DNA of 39,859 nucleotides, from NCBI GenBank assembly GCA_003427395.1, contig BFEA01000404.1, positions 532,199 through 572,057 on the forward strand, in the 5' to 3' direction. Below are positions 29,156 to 38,945 of the stretch, in pieces; position 1 is the stretch's first letter, and each line of letters begins with the position of its first letter. This DNA comes from Chara braunii (lineage: Eukaryota; Streptophyta; Charophyceae; Charales; Characeae). The notes under the pieces are model-generated. The model saw only the letters and a list, made by a program, of their open reading frames with translations, ran no database searches and was not told the DNA's origin. A program made the position numbers and the translations under genes.

Positions 29156-32100
29156 TCATTGCTTGATCTCCCATGTGTCTATCAGCAGGGCTTTCTTTCG
29201 CAGGATCCTGCACAGACATCTGCACACATCGTCCTCAGACCAGTAGTCGCTAGGTTTGACCTTGGCGCACTGTAGTTCAAGCAGCGCGTTGTGGCTAAAC
29301 CAGCGCAAGCCGGCAGTTTTGTTCGGTTCAAACAGCAAGTACAGGTCATTCCTTGCCATCTGCAGGTCGCTGCCCGCAAATCTCGTTGCCGCCCTCGCCC
29401 CGGGTGCATAGTGTGCGGGCACAAAGGCCTTCATTTGGTTAGTGAAGGCTTTGTCCCTTTCCCTTGCGTCCGTGATCTGGGCCGTGAAGTCCCATCCTTG
29501 CAGTGTTACCCCGCCATGCTCCCCTACCGGGGAAAGCCCAATCTCCCATTTGCCATCCGTTTTCCTCATAGGGATTACTACTATGCTCTCTGTAATGGTA
29601 AGGGGCAGCTCAAAGAGGCCCCGCTCCACGAGTTGCCGCAGCTTGAGGCGTTTGGATGTCATCCCTTCCTCTCCATGTTCCCCTTGTGAGGCAACCTGCA
29701 TACCATCTGTGGGGGCAGGGGGTGGTTGGGGGTGCTGTTGATCCGGTGCGGGCGGCGGACAAAACCAACTACGGGCAATGGCCAGGATTCTCTGGAAGCT
29801 CTCTGCTGAGTCTGCCCATGTCAGGTGGGCCGGCGAGCCGTTGGTCAGCGCAGCTCTGAGCGTCGGGCTGTTGTTCAAAAGTGTGACCAGTTCCACATAG
29901 GACACATCCCAGTACTCGTCCCCCCCTATTGTGCCTCCCTTAGCTGTCTCGGACCGAAGGTGTTTGATGATCCATTCTGTGATTATTTGGATCTTCTAAT
30001 CCAAGTCCATTTCCTGGGGGGGGGCGTCCGGGTCCGTTTGGCTGTCCACCATTTCAACATCTGGAGGAGGGGGGAACGTGTCAATGTCCATTGACCGGAC
30101 CCCGAAGGCATCAGAAAAAAGGTCTGACCCTTGGCGTTTGTGTTCCGCCTGTGATTTCTGTGCATCATGCTGCCCTCCCCGTTGCTGTGGCTGTGTTGGA
30201 TGTACTGGCTGTGTTGATGGGATGTCTACGTCCTGTGGTTGTTGTGGTTGCAGTGGCTGCTTCGCTCTCGCCTGCTGTTTCAGCCGTATTTGCTGCTCTT
30301 GCCGCTGCTCCACCACTTTCTGTGCCTGGTGTGCCTGTTATGTCTGTTGTGTCTGTTGTATTTGTTGTGTCTGTTGCTGTGTCTGCTGTGTATCCTATGC
30401 TTGTTGCATCATCTGTTCCCCCCCGTTAGCCCTTGGGTCCGCCTTGTGGCGTAGCTCCAGCTGTGCCTGCTCTGTCGGGCCTGCCTGAGGAGGCAGCGGG
30501 TGGTGTGCCTGCTGCAGCGGCCTATCTTCCGCCTTTAGGGTCGCCGACAGGTCCCCCCCACCCCCATCCTTCTCACCAGGGAGTTCCTGATGTTCCTTTT
30601 GGGTTCCGGTCATCGCCATCCCCTAACCCTTCTGCCCTTCCCTCCCGTTTCCTCCCACCTCGTCGTGTTCCCCCTGGCTCTCCGTCATCACAATCTCCTG
30701 ACTTTCCAGCCTCTTCTGACCTTTCTCCTGCTCCCCACTCCTCCCCTCTCTTCCCCCCTCCTCGTGTGGCTGACCGGGCTCGTTAAAAACAGTGGAGCAA
30801 ACCTGTTGGCCTCTAGTTCTTTTACTCTTCTCTGTTCCTCACTTGATTTGTTTTTTCCTTGTTTCTTCCCCTTGACCTTTTTCCACGCCTCCCCTTTTCC
30901 TGTCATCGCAGGGGACCCGCCAGGGGGCTGTTGCAAATGGGATTCAAAGGTTTTGGGTGGGGTCCAGGTGGTCTGGTGTCCTGTCGTGGTTCGCCCTGGC
31001 CATCCCATGTCCAGCCCACCACCCCTCCCCCTTGTCCAGGTTCATCGATAAAGACCCATCCTTCATGGCCGGGGTCCACTGTCCGCCACCGAGTGTCCAC
31101 AAAGGGATCTTTCTGCAGGCGCCCAGTGGGTTTGGCTGCTCGAGAGGGGTGACGGCCACACACCGTGTCGGTGTTCAAGTGCCCATAGGCCTGACAATGA
31201 AAGCACCAGGGCCGTAGCTTATGGGCAGTATGGATGCGGTACATTTTCCCCCCTACACAGTACGGGATTATATCATCAATGGTGAAAATTTGTCCCTCAG
31301 CAAGTCTTATGGCTAACATGAGGAAGTCATCTCTTCGTGGGACCCGTGGTGGGAGGGGGTCGATGAAATCGACAACATCGAATTTTTCTGCAAAATCTTG
31401 TACAAACGCGGCTTGGATCTCAACCGGGATGTGCCTAAACTCCACCCAGAAATGTTCTCTCATCAGTTGCTCTCGCCTCTCCTCCGGCGGTTGTTGTTTT
31501 GGGGGGACCCAGGGGTAGATCCGGACCTCTGGGCCTCTACAACGAATCGATCGCCACCCATCCATCGTTTTCTTATCTCCTTCATGCATGCAGATGACCG
31601 TAATGACGGATGATGAGGTTGGTTGTATCAAAAAAAAGCTCGTGGGCGCTTTCAAGAGATCCCTTGAAGGCCCCCAGGCGTTCTCTGATCCAGCCAACCT
31701 TATCATTCGTGGATTTGAAGGCCGCGTCATCATGAAATGCCCAGTTGCTGGCATGGCTTGTGAACAACTCATCCCGCGTTCTCACTGTTTCTCCCGGGAG
31801 GGCTTTGACCACGGTGGAACGTCCACCTTGGTGTATTATTTTGTTTTCCGAGGCAAAGATGAGCCGGGTGAGAAAGAATGCTCCCACTGTCGTCAGATTC
31901 TTCAACGGGATTTTCCACTCCACTCTTTGTCCCCCTCCTTCTCCCTCTTTCGTTCGATGGATCGAGATCACTTCCTCTGAGAATGGTTTTTTAACTTTCT
32001 CAGCCCATGATTTGGGAGTGGCCTCGGAAGCATCCTGCATCTCCCCTCGATTGGCCTCGCTGCTTCCCCCCTGCCCGTTGATCCATCCCCCCCCCCCCGA

Positions 32101-32238
32101 AACCCCCCGAAGCTTTCCTTGCATGGCTCCTTCCAAGCGTCCCTGGGCATACTGTCGGGCTATTCCTCTGTAGAGCAGCGTGGCGTCAATTCTCCGGTGT
32201 ACCCGCTGGATTTCGCACTTGCCCTTATACATCGTCAT
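29156..32238 (-). pseudogene. LINE D ORF1 (CCHC protein with Q-rich linker and C-terminal domain)
   Basis: Frame segments in order: start near 32238 (MTMYKGKCEIQ); SWAEKVKKPFSEE; the conserved N-terminal domain (to about 31240) with WVEFRHIPVEIQAAFVQD and FIDPLPPRVPRRDDFLML; zinc knuckle C-x2-C-x4-H-x6-C (WCFHCQAYGH, near 31210-31165); GHEGWVFIDEP (near 31045); a variable linker with in-frame QQT repeats (30412-30339); MDIDTFPPPPDVEMVDS (near 30090-30040); and a C-terminal domain (29905-29156) with LVERGLFELPL, GKWEIGL, GGVTLQGW and LRWFSHNALLELQ. Two frameshifts (near 31590 and in the linker) and a TAA in the QQT tract break it. It is presumed to bind and package element RNA. Confidence 0.8.
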
Positions 32239-32399
32239 CTTGATAAACCTTCTTGCCTCCTCCTCTTTCCCTTTCCTCCTCCCCGATCCCTCTTCCCCTT
32301 TCCTTCTCCCCGATTCTCTCTTCTGCCGTACTTGTTTTGTTCCTCTGCCGCACCCCTCTTCTGGTAAAGCACCGTGATGTGGGAGGACAGGAAGGAGAT

Positions 32400-33535
32400 A
32401 GAGACGTCGGAGTGAGAAGGTGGCGATTCTGAGCGGGGAGAAGAGGAGAGGAGAAGGGAAGAAGGCCGTGATAAGGGAGGGTGAGGAGGAGAGGAGGAGG
32501 GATTAAGTTCGCTATGTTGCCAGCCTCCCTATGTTGAGCCCTTCCTATGTGATTAGTTCCCCACAATCTTCTCTCCCCTAACCTTCCTTGTTGTTTCCTG
32601 TTGAAGTATCCCAATCTCGCTGCCCCAAGGTCACTATGTTGCCAGATTCCTTATGTCGAGCCGATGCGGACGGGGAGATGAGGCGGAGAGGAAGGGGTGG
32701 AGGAGAGAGCGGATAAGGTAGAGCTCATATCGGGGTGAGAAGGTGGCGATTCTGAGGGGGGTGAAGAAGAGAGGGGAAGGGAAGAAGACCATGAGAAGGG
32801 AGGGTGAAGAGGAGAGGAGGAGGAGAGGAGGAGGAAAAAAGACCCTGATAGGGGGGGGAAGGGGAGGGGACGGAGAGAAGGCCGATGCTCTAAGCTCACT
32901 TATGTTACCAGATTCCCTATGTTGAGCCGATGCGGACGTGGGGTGAAGAGGGACGTCGGGGTGAGAAGGCGGTGATGCCGAGGGGGATGAAGAGGAGAGG
33001 AGGCCGAGTCACGAAGGTGGCGATTCTGGGGGGAAGAGGAGAGAAGGCGACAGTGATTTATGCAGGGGGGAAGGAGGGGGAAGAGGAGGAGGGTAGAGGG
33101 ACCGTGACAGGGGGAGGACCGAGGTGGAGAGAAGTTAGGGAGGTGGCGATTCTAAAGAAGGTGGAGAGGAGAGGAGGAGGGAAGAAAACCGCGGTCAGGG
33201 AGGGAAGAGGAGGAGACGGAGGGAAAGCCTGATCCCGAAGGTGGCGATTCTGAGAGTCGGAGGGGTAAGCGGGAGAGTGGCAAAAACCGTCGGAGGGAGA
33301 AGGGGGGTGGAGAAGAAGTGGAGGAGGGTAGGAAATCGTGATGAGGAAGGCGAAGGGAGGGGATGGAAAGAAGGCCGAAAGGAGGAGGGTAGAAAGCCGT
33401 GGCAAGGGAGACGAAGGGAGGAGGTGGAGAGAAGGCCGGCGCACAAAGGTAGTGGTTCAGAGGGGAGGGGGGAAAAACGAAGGTAGTGATATAGTGAGAG
33501 GAGAGAGATAGGTGGCGATAGAGTGAGCGAAAAAA
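32400..33535. repeat. Polypurine minisatellite between head-to-head LINEs
   Basis: The plus strand is over 1 kb of G/A-rich sequence. The core GAAGGTGGCGATTCTGAG recurs near 32415, 32738, 33010, 33138 and 33237, each followed by AAGAGGAGAGG-type sequence. A second motif, GTTGCCAGATTCC...TATGT, then GAGCCGATGCGGACG, recurs near 32639-32673 and 32903-32938. Open frames here are low-complexity Glu/Gly/Arg or Pro/Ser and are not genes. Read with LINE D it is pyrimidine-rich and upstream of ORF1, so it may be the LINE's repeated 5' leader. Confidence 0.8.
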
Positions 33536-34608
33536 GATGAAAAAGTCGTATAAACGAAAGTTTTGCTGCACTCACGTCGCCTGTTTACGTTGCTGGTCGA
33601 AGATACCCTCGCCTTATTTCTCACACTCTATGGTAGATCGCATCGAGGGATTATGTGTGCCCGTCTCGCTTCCCCCACCGCGCCAGTCTCCTAGCGAGGG
33701 GCCCCAAGGAGAAGCAAGCTATGGCTGGTTTCCCTCCTCGCGCGAACTTGCTTTGCCGGTACCTGCTTCCGTCGTTAGTGAAGTAGTCGTTCTGCTGCCT
33801 TGGTCCTGACCTTGATCGCGGATCTTCACCTCAAATTGGAACCCCGTCGGGATACTGCTCCTACACTCCCCCTCTCCACCCCGAGCCAGTATGTAGCAAA
33901 GGGACTTGTATATCTGAGAATATTCAATCCTCCCCTCCACCCTCATCCATGCAGGCTATGGACGACAGTGATGATCGTCGTCTATCTCCCCATGTTTTCC
34001 GATCCTTCGTTAGCAGTCCTACCCCGACGACTGTATCGCGCGACCTCCAGCGCAGGCCTGCTGCGCTGCGTGCGCTAAGCGGTACCCGTTCAGCCCCTCC
34101 TGATCACCATCTTACCTCTGAGCCAATCGCTCATTTTGAATACCCTCCCCCTTCTCCCCCTGGCCTCCTCTTCCCTCTCTTCCCGTGGTCCATAGCCCGG
34201 TGATCATTCTTCCCCAGCAACACTTATTCTGCCAAACCCTTCTCTCCCCCTACCTCTCCTAATGGTTCAATTTCTACCGCCTTGACCATCCTTTTTGACC
34301 CCCCTTACGTCGCCCATCTTACCCCATCTTACCTCATCTTACGTCCTGTCCATGGCCCAGTAATCATTCTTCTACCCTCTCTCCCCCTACCTCTCCTCCT
34401 GGTTAAGTCTCTACACCGCCTTGACCATCCTTTTTGACTTCCCTTTTTGACCTCTCTTACGCCGCCCTCCCCCTGCCCTGAGAATCAACAATCTCTCCTC
34501 GTCTGTCCCCAACACATTCTCTTCCCTCCCGCCCCCTCTCTCTATCCCCCACCTGTCGCTCCCCCTACCCCTTGACCCATCACTTCCCCCCCTCTTCTTT
34601 TTCCCCCG
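33536..34608 (+). other. Pyrimidine-rich leader upstream of LINE E ORF1, with tandem duplication
   Basis: From about 33950 the plus strand is rich in C/T. A unit of about 125 bases starting GTCCATAGCCCGGTGATCATTC (split: GTCCATAGCCCGG then TGATCATTC) at 34187-34313 recurs at 34348-34466, sharing CTCTCCCCCTACCTCTCCT and CCGCCTTGACCATCCTTTTT. Four copies of CATCTTAC lie between. An 84-codon frame (33949-34203) starts MQAMDDSDDRRLSPHVFRSF; I do not recognise it. Position and composition suggest the 5' UTR and promoter of LINE E. Confidence 0.5.
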
Positions 34609-37096
34609 GTGGGGAAGGGTTATGGAAAAAAAGAAGAAGAGAAAAACACAGAATCAAGAGTCAACCCAAAGCCAACCAAAACTCAAGACACACAATCTGG
34701 GTCATTAGATCTTCCAATTAAGGAAATGGCTAGTTTAAAGAGTGAGGCGAGACGTCAAAAAGACAAGGGTCAACCATCACCACTTTTGCATTATAAGGCC
34801 ATGGGACATCACTCTTGCAATCGACAAACTCCAAAAGGTAAGGAGAGTTTGGGACAACACGGAATCGCTGAGGCTTCAGAACCTCGGCCACCGGCCCCAG
34901 AACAGACCTCCCCCTCCCCTAAAGAGATACTAAAAGAGATGGTGGACACTCAGAAGGAAGCTGCCTCGACTCCAGCCCCCACCTGGGCTGGAAGACTCAA
35001 AGGGATGTACAACGGGCAAACCCTAGCGGTCAAAAGGGGAAAGGAAGGGGACGACGACCTCGAGATCCCTCTCGACAACCTCACAACAACGTTGTCTTTC
35101 TTTCTCTCAAAATTCTTGGCCTCCCCCGAGGACAAACTGATTAGTCAAGGAGTGAAGAAACACCGAGTGAAAGCCCTGCCAGAGGCCGCACTAAAAGAAC
35201 GAGACACGATATACTCACGACACGCTAGCGTCTGGGTATTCTACGACGATGCGGTCTACAAATCAGCCAATGACAAAGTGGGATGGATCAGAAAGAGGTT
35301 TACTACCCTGACAGGATCGGTGGAGGGGGCACGGGAATTCTTTCTGATCCAGCCAACTTCGTCGACAGTATTTATAGTACTAAGCATGTTTGACTCGGAC
35401 AAAAGAATCATGGATGCGTGGCGGAGTATCCCTTGTGGCCGTTCAGAGGTGAGGATTTTTCCTTGGTCCCCAGCCAAACAACCAAAGTCGGCAGAGAAAA
35501 GGGACCAATTGATGTCTGATTTCTACTGGGTAGAATTCCGCCATGTGGCCATCAAAATTCAAGGAGCCTTCGTTCAGGACCTCGCACAAAGATATGACAT
35601 TGCCGACTTCATCGACCCCCTCCCTTCCTATGTAGCTTCAAGAGATGACTACATGATGATCACTTTGGATCTGCCAAAGGAACACGTGTTCGCCATCGAC
35701 TACGTGGTTCCTTTCCGAGTAGGTGGAAGGGACTATCGAATTAACACCGCACACAAAACCAGGCTTTAAATGCCAGGTGTATGGCCACCTTCCGTCCAAT
35801 CCTGATTGTCCCCACCACACGACCAAACGAATCACATCCACGGGGTGACTGTTACGAGGCCCGTTTCATGCAACACGATGGAGAACAGTCGACTCGGGGC
35901 ATGAAGGATGGGTCTATGTGGACGAACCCTGGGAGGGAGGAGGGGTCAAGGGGTGGGAATCGGAGAAAAGGCGGCAAATCTGGCCACTAAGCCACCAGAA
36001 CAATGGATCCCTTCCCAGCCTGCAGAGGTTTGGATGGAAGGAAGTTCTAATCCAACCCCCCCCCCCCCCACCTCCACCCCCCAAAGGGACAGAGGAGGGA
36101 CTACGGGGGAGTACAGAACCCCGGCCCCAAAACTTCATTACCTCACAGGACACAGAGGAAACATGGCACCCCCCCCACAAAAAAGACAACACATAAAAAA
36201 AAACAACAACATCGAAGGCGCAAAACACCCTGATAAAACGGAACAACGCCAGAAACAGCGTCAGGGAGGGGTCGGCTAATCAGTTTACCCAACTTTACCG
36301 TCCTTGGGGGGGAGGAAGGAATGGACCTGGAACAACAACAACAGGACCAGGGGCAGGAGGAGGAGGAGAAAGAAAGGGGGCAAACGGACGAGACGGGCAG
36401 GCAAAGGACTCTCGTGAGCAAGGATGGAAAGGAGGTGGAGCAAAAACAAATGGAACAGGGATAGACAGAACAGAAACAAGAGGAGCACCAGGAGGGAAGG
36501 AAAAAGCAGGAGGACGAGATGAGCAGACAAAAGGACGACGGGATAGAGAGGGACACGAGATTGCAACACCAACAGGCACGAGAGAAGGGAACCCCTTCTG
36601 GAAACGAAGTTAAAACGGACCCCTTCTCCCCAGTTTTCGAAGCCCAACCTATGGATTGGGAACCACTGACTGCTCCTCCAGATGTGAAAATGGTAGACAG
36701 TATGCCAGAGGACTGGGGCCAGCGAGACGAACATGATACAGAAACCAAGTTGAGGAACCTGGCAGATTGGTTAATCAGTCGGCTTAAGATTTTGCACCCA
36801 CACCAAACAGACTTATTTTGGGATATAGGCTTCATCCACCTCTTCCCACTACTGGACGAGAGCCCGACCCTAAAACAGGTACTAGAAGAGGCGTACCTCC
36901 GGAAACCAGTTGGCAGCAAGCCCTTCACAGGATATGGGGCATAGTACACGCGAATTTCCTCCCTCCAACTGCACCAGATACAGAACAATCACCAGCCCCT
37001 GCACCCCCAAATTCCGAGAATCCCAAGGGAACTGTCGGGCCCTCGCCCCAGCCAGAAGCGAGACAGACTGTGCCGTCTCGGAGGGTCAAGCTGCGT
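34609..37096 (+). mobile_element. LINE E: 5' part of an L1-type element, 3'-truncated in ORF1
   Basis: The copy keeps its leader and most of ORF1 but stops near 37096 at the start of the ORF1 C-terminal domain (VPSRRVKLR, equivalent to MTSKRLKLRQ in LINE D). Everything after, including ORF2 and 3' UTR, is absent. Loss of the 3' part is opposite to ordinary LINE truncation and points to a later deletion or replacement. The junction lies six bases before a palindrome. Confidence 0.8.
34609..37096 (+). pseudogene. LINE E ORF1 (CCHC protein), partial
   Basis: A 386-codon frame is intact to 35769, with TWAGRLKGMYNGQTLAVKRG, WVFYDDAVYKSANDKVGWIR, WVEFRHVAIKIQGAFVQD and FIDPLPSYVASRDDYMMI. A frameshift falls at the zinc knuckle (about 35765-35815, KCQVYGHLPSNPDC; its first Cys is lost at the break). 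A TGA follows where LINE D has Arg (PTGRL). GHEGWVYVDEPW, a poly-Pro tract (near 36055) and a Q/E-rich stretch lead to MDWEPLTAPPDVKMVDS (36650-36700) and ESPTLKQVLEEA. The N-terminal domain is the most intact ORF1 sequence in the window. Confidence 0.82.
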
Positions 37097-37101
37097 TGTA
37101 G

Positions 37102-37131
37102 GAGCAAACACCCTTATAAGGGTATTTGCTC
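37102..37131. repeat. 30-bp palindrome centred on TTATAA
   Basis: GAGCAAACACCCTTATAAGG followed by GTATTTGCTC is self-complementary over 30 bases except one mismatched pair. It begins six bases after LINE E similarity ends. The preceding TGTAG could be the TG end of an LTR, but no matching second end or direct repeat is visible in the window. It could also be the edge of a DNA transposon or a hairpin formed at a deletion joint. Confidence 0.8.
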
Positions 37132-37308
37132 ATGATTTTGCATACGATACAGTATCAACGCTGGTTACCGTGCCGAAGACTGTCTGGAGTAAAAAAAAGT
37201 GAGAATTTTTTGGGCATGGCGCTATGAAGCAAACTTATCGGCCACTGAGGGCGATGTTTCTAGGTAGCACGTACGACAACAGGAAAGGGTTAATATAAAT
37301 TAAAAGTC

Positions 37309-37327
37309 TCCGACCGAAATGGTCGGA
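37309..37327. other. Short perfect hairpin
   Basis: TCCGACC-GAAAT-GGTCGGA forms a 7-bp stem with a 5-base loop. It sits in otherwise unassigned sequence (37132-37770) between the LINE E break and the charged minus-strand frame. There is no U-run, so I do not call a terminator. Confidence 0.5.
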
Positions 37328-37769
37328 CGGTTGGAAGAAAAACAAGAAAGGTCGCGCGGGATGCGGTGACCACAATGTAACACCGTTAAGGGATCCGACG
37401 GTAAGACAAAAATGAATAGAACGAATCCAGGAGCGTCGGAGCGGCCTGTATGGGAAAGTCGGCAGGTCGCACCGCAGTAAAATTTAAGAACGAATGAAAA
37501 ATAAAAGAAACACACTGCCTACCATAATAGGTAACGACAGTCGGTACCTCTGTCCTCACTTGTATGTTGTGAGTGGGGTTGAGACTCCAGCTCCACCTCC
37601 CATATGTAAAGAGGAAGTCACTTCTCGAGTAGCGACTTCGTGTCCGCGTGGCCACCCAAGCGACCGGTGTCTGCGTCCCTTTGCAGAGGGAGACACTGTT
37701 GCAAGTTCTGATATCGTCCGCATAGGGTCTGGACTCAGGCTACTTGACCTAGTACCCAACTGTCTACAG

Positions 37770-38945
37770 GTACTAGGCCTCTGAAAATGCCCTTTGCATC
37801 CCCAACCCCTTGCATTAGCGTAACCAACATGCGCTTAATATCCGCCAGTTCGCTATTATTCTTCATTTTCATTTGGAGATTCTACTTCACGCCTCCCCCG
37901 GTCTCGTCATATGAGGAAATATTGATTATCTTTGGTCGAGATTTTGAGCTGCCACGAGAACGCGGCTTGGCGCGCACAGCAGATGGTGAGTTTTTCGACA
38001 AGGTATGGGCTATCGCTCTCTTCTACTTCTCACTACTAGAGTTCTCCTTCTCTTCTTTCTCTTTCACGATGACCTTCCCTTTTCGAAGTCTCTCCAATTC
38101 TTCCTTCTCGGCCGTTGTAATTTTTGTCTTCTTATCGACTTCATCCAATTTGGCAGTGATCAACTTCAGTGAGTCACCGAGTGTTGATGACACCCATGCC
38201 TTCCTATCTTCTGTCTTATCGGTCTATCGGGACTCCGATCAGTTGTTCTTCTTCATAATTTTCACAATCTTCATTCCTCTCATTTGAGGCACCGCAATCT
38301 TTTTTTTTGCTTCCTCCAATGCCTTATTCATCTTGATGCCTATTTCTTTCGTGGATTAAGCGCGGTTTCCTGATGTAGGGCCTCATCCTGTTAGACTTTC
38401 GAGCCTGAGTCGACCCTTCTGCGGGTCCCAGTTGGCTCAGCCCCGCCCACACTCATGCTCAGGGCGCGGAGCCATTCATCACAGAGTCACCCTCACCTAG
38501 TGCTTTGAGATGGATGGAGGTAGGTCATTGCGCGAGAGAGCTTTGACATTGGGGATGTAGCTTAACTTTCTTGCTAATGGAACAATTTCGCTATTCACTT
38601 GCAGACATTATTTTCTTGATACTTTGCTTGTGTTATTAGGCAATTGCTCCTTCCAATACGCAGGCAGTCTAGGGAGTTTTTTGTGACTTTTTTTTCATTA
38701 TGCGCAGGCTAATCGTCATCCTTAGGCCACACATGCATTTCCTAACGCAATGGTCATATAGCTTCATCGAAGGTGGGCACAACCCCTCCTCCTTAGTTGA
38801 TCTACGCCATAGCCCTCATTGTCTTCATTCCTTCAGTATCATGCACATTGATTTCAAAGTACCCCTTAGTCTTTCCGGGGTCCTCACCCGCATATTTCAA
38901 AGGACTTGGTAATCATTTCGACCGTTCGACATTAGGCAACAGTTC
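37770..38945 (-). pseudogene. Degraded charged, coiled-coil-like reading frame, perhaps gag of an LTR retrotransposon
   Basis: On the minus strand the sequence reads KYAGEDPGKTKGYFEINVHD and MKTMRAMA (near 38905-38830), GGGVVPTFDEAI and EMHVWPKDD, then after a gap MNKALEEAKKKI, WVSSTLGDSLKLITAKLDEV (near 38200-38145), EKEELERLRKGK, KEKEEKE and ELADIKRMLVTLMQG (near 37840). Several stops interrupt it, many explainable as Trp, Gln or Arg codons hit by transitions. The highly charged, leucine-spaced composition resembles the N-terminal part of some plant LTR-retrotransposon gag proteins. I found no CCHC, protease or RT nearby. A plus-strand 166-codon frame in the same DNA (37787-38287) is most likely its shadow. 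Confidence 0.35.

Larger units (their letters stand above)
24025..32380 (-). mobile_element. LINE D: full-length, best preserved L1-type retrotransposon
   Basis: On the minus strand it runs from a 5' leader near 32380 through ORF1 (about 32238-29156), ORF2 (about 29075-24578) and a 3' UTR with hairpins to an A tail at the gap. ORF1 of about 1,000 codons is long for a LINE. ORF2 holds endonuclease, RT, connection region, barrel-like segment, zf-RVT finger and C-terminal domain. Damage is modest: about seven nonsense changes (two Trp, four Gln, one Arg by comparison with other copies) and a few frameshifts. It is inactive but recent enough to show domain order clearly. Confidence 0.9.

Noticed and set aside
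30078-30786. Cys-rich and Val-rich plus-strand frames
   Set aside because: They are antisense shadows of the Q-rich linker of LINE D ORF1 on the minus strand.
1-32380. TGA read as tryptophan (a variant genetic code), suggested by repeated TGA at conserved Trp
   Set aside because: TAG also replaces Trp, TGA also replaces Arg, TAA/TAG replace Gln, and the same copies carry frameshifts. Intact segments use TGG for Trp. Cytosine deamination explains all of it.
32651-33575. Several open frames of 80-140 codons on both strands
   Set aside because: They follow from polypurine/polypyrimidine composition in a minisatellite; the peptides are low-complexity Pro/Ser/Phe or Glu/Gly/Arg with no shared domain.
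37787-38287. 166-codon plus-strand frame as a membrane protein
   Set aside because: Its Phe/Ser/Leu richness is what the antisense of a Lys/Glu-rich frame gives, and the minus strand has the more protein-like pattern.
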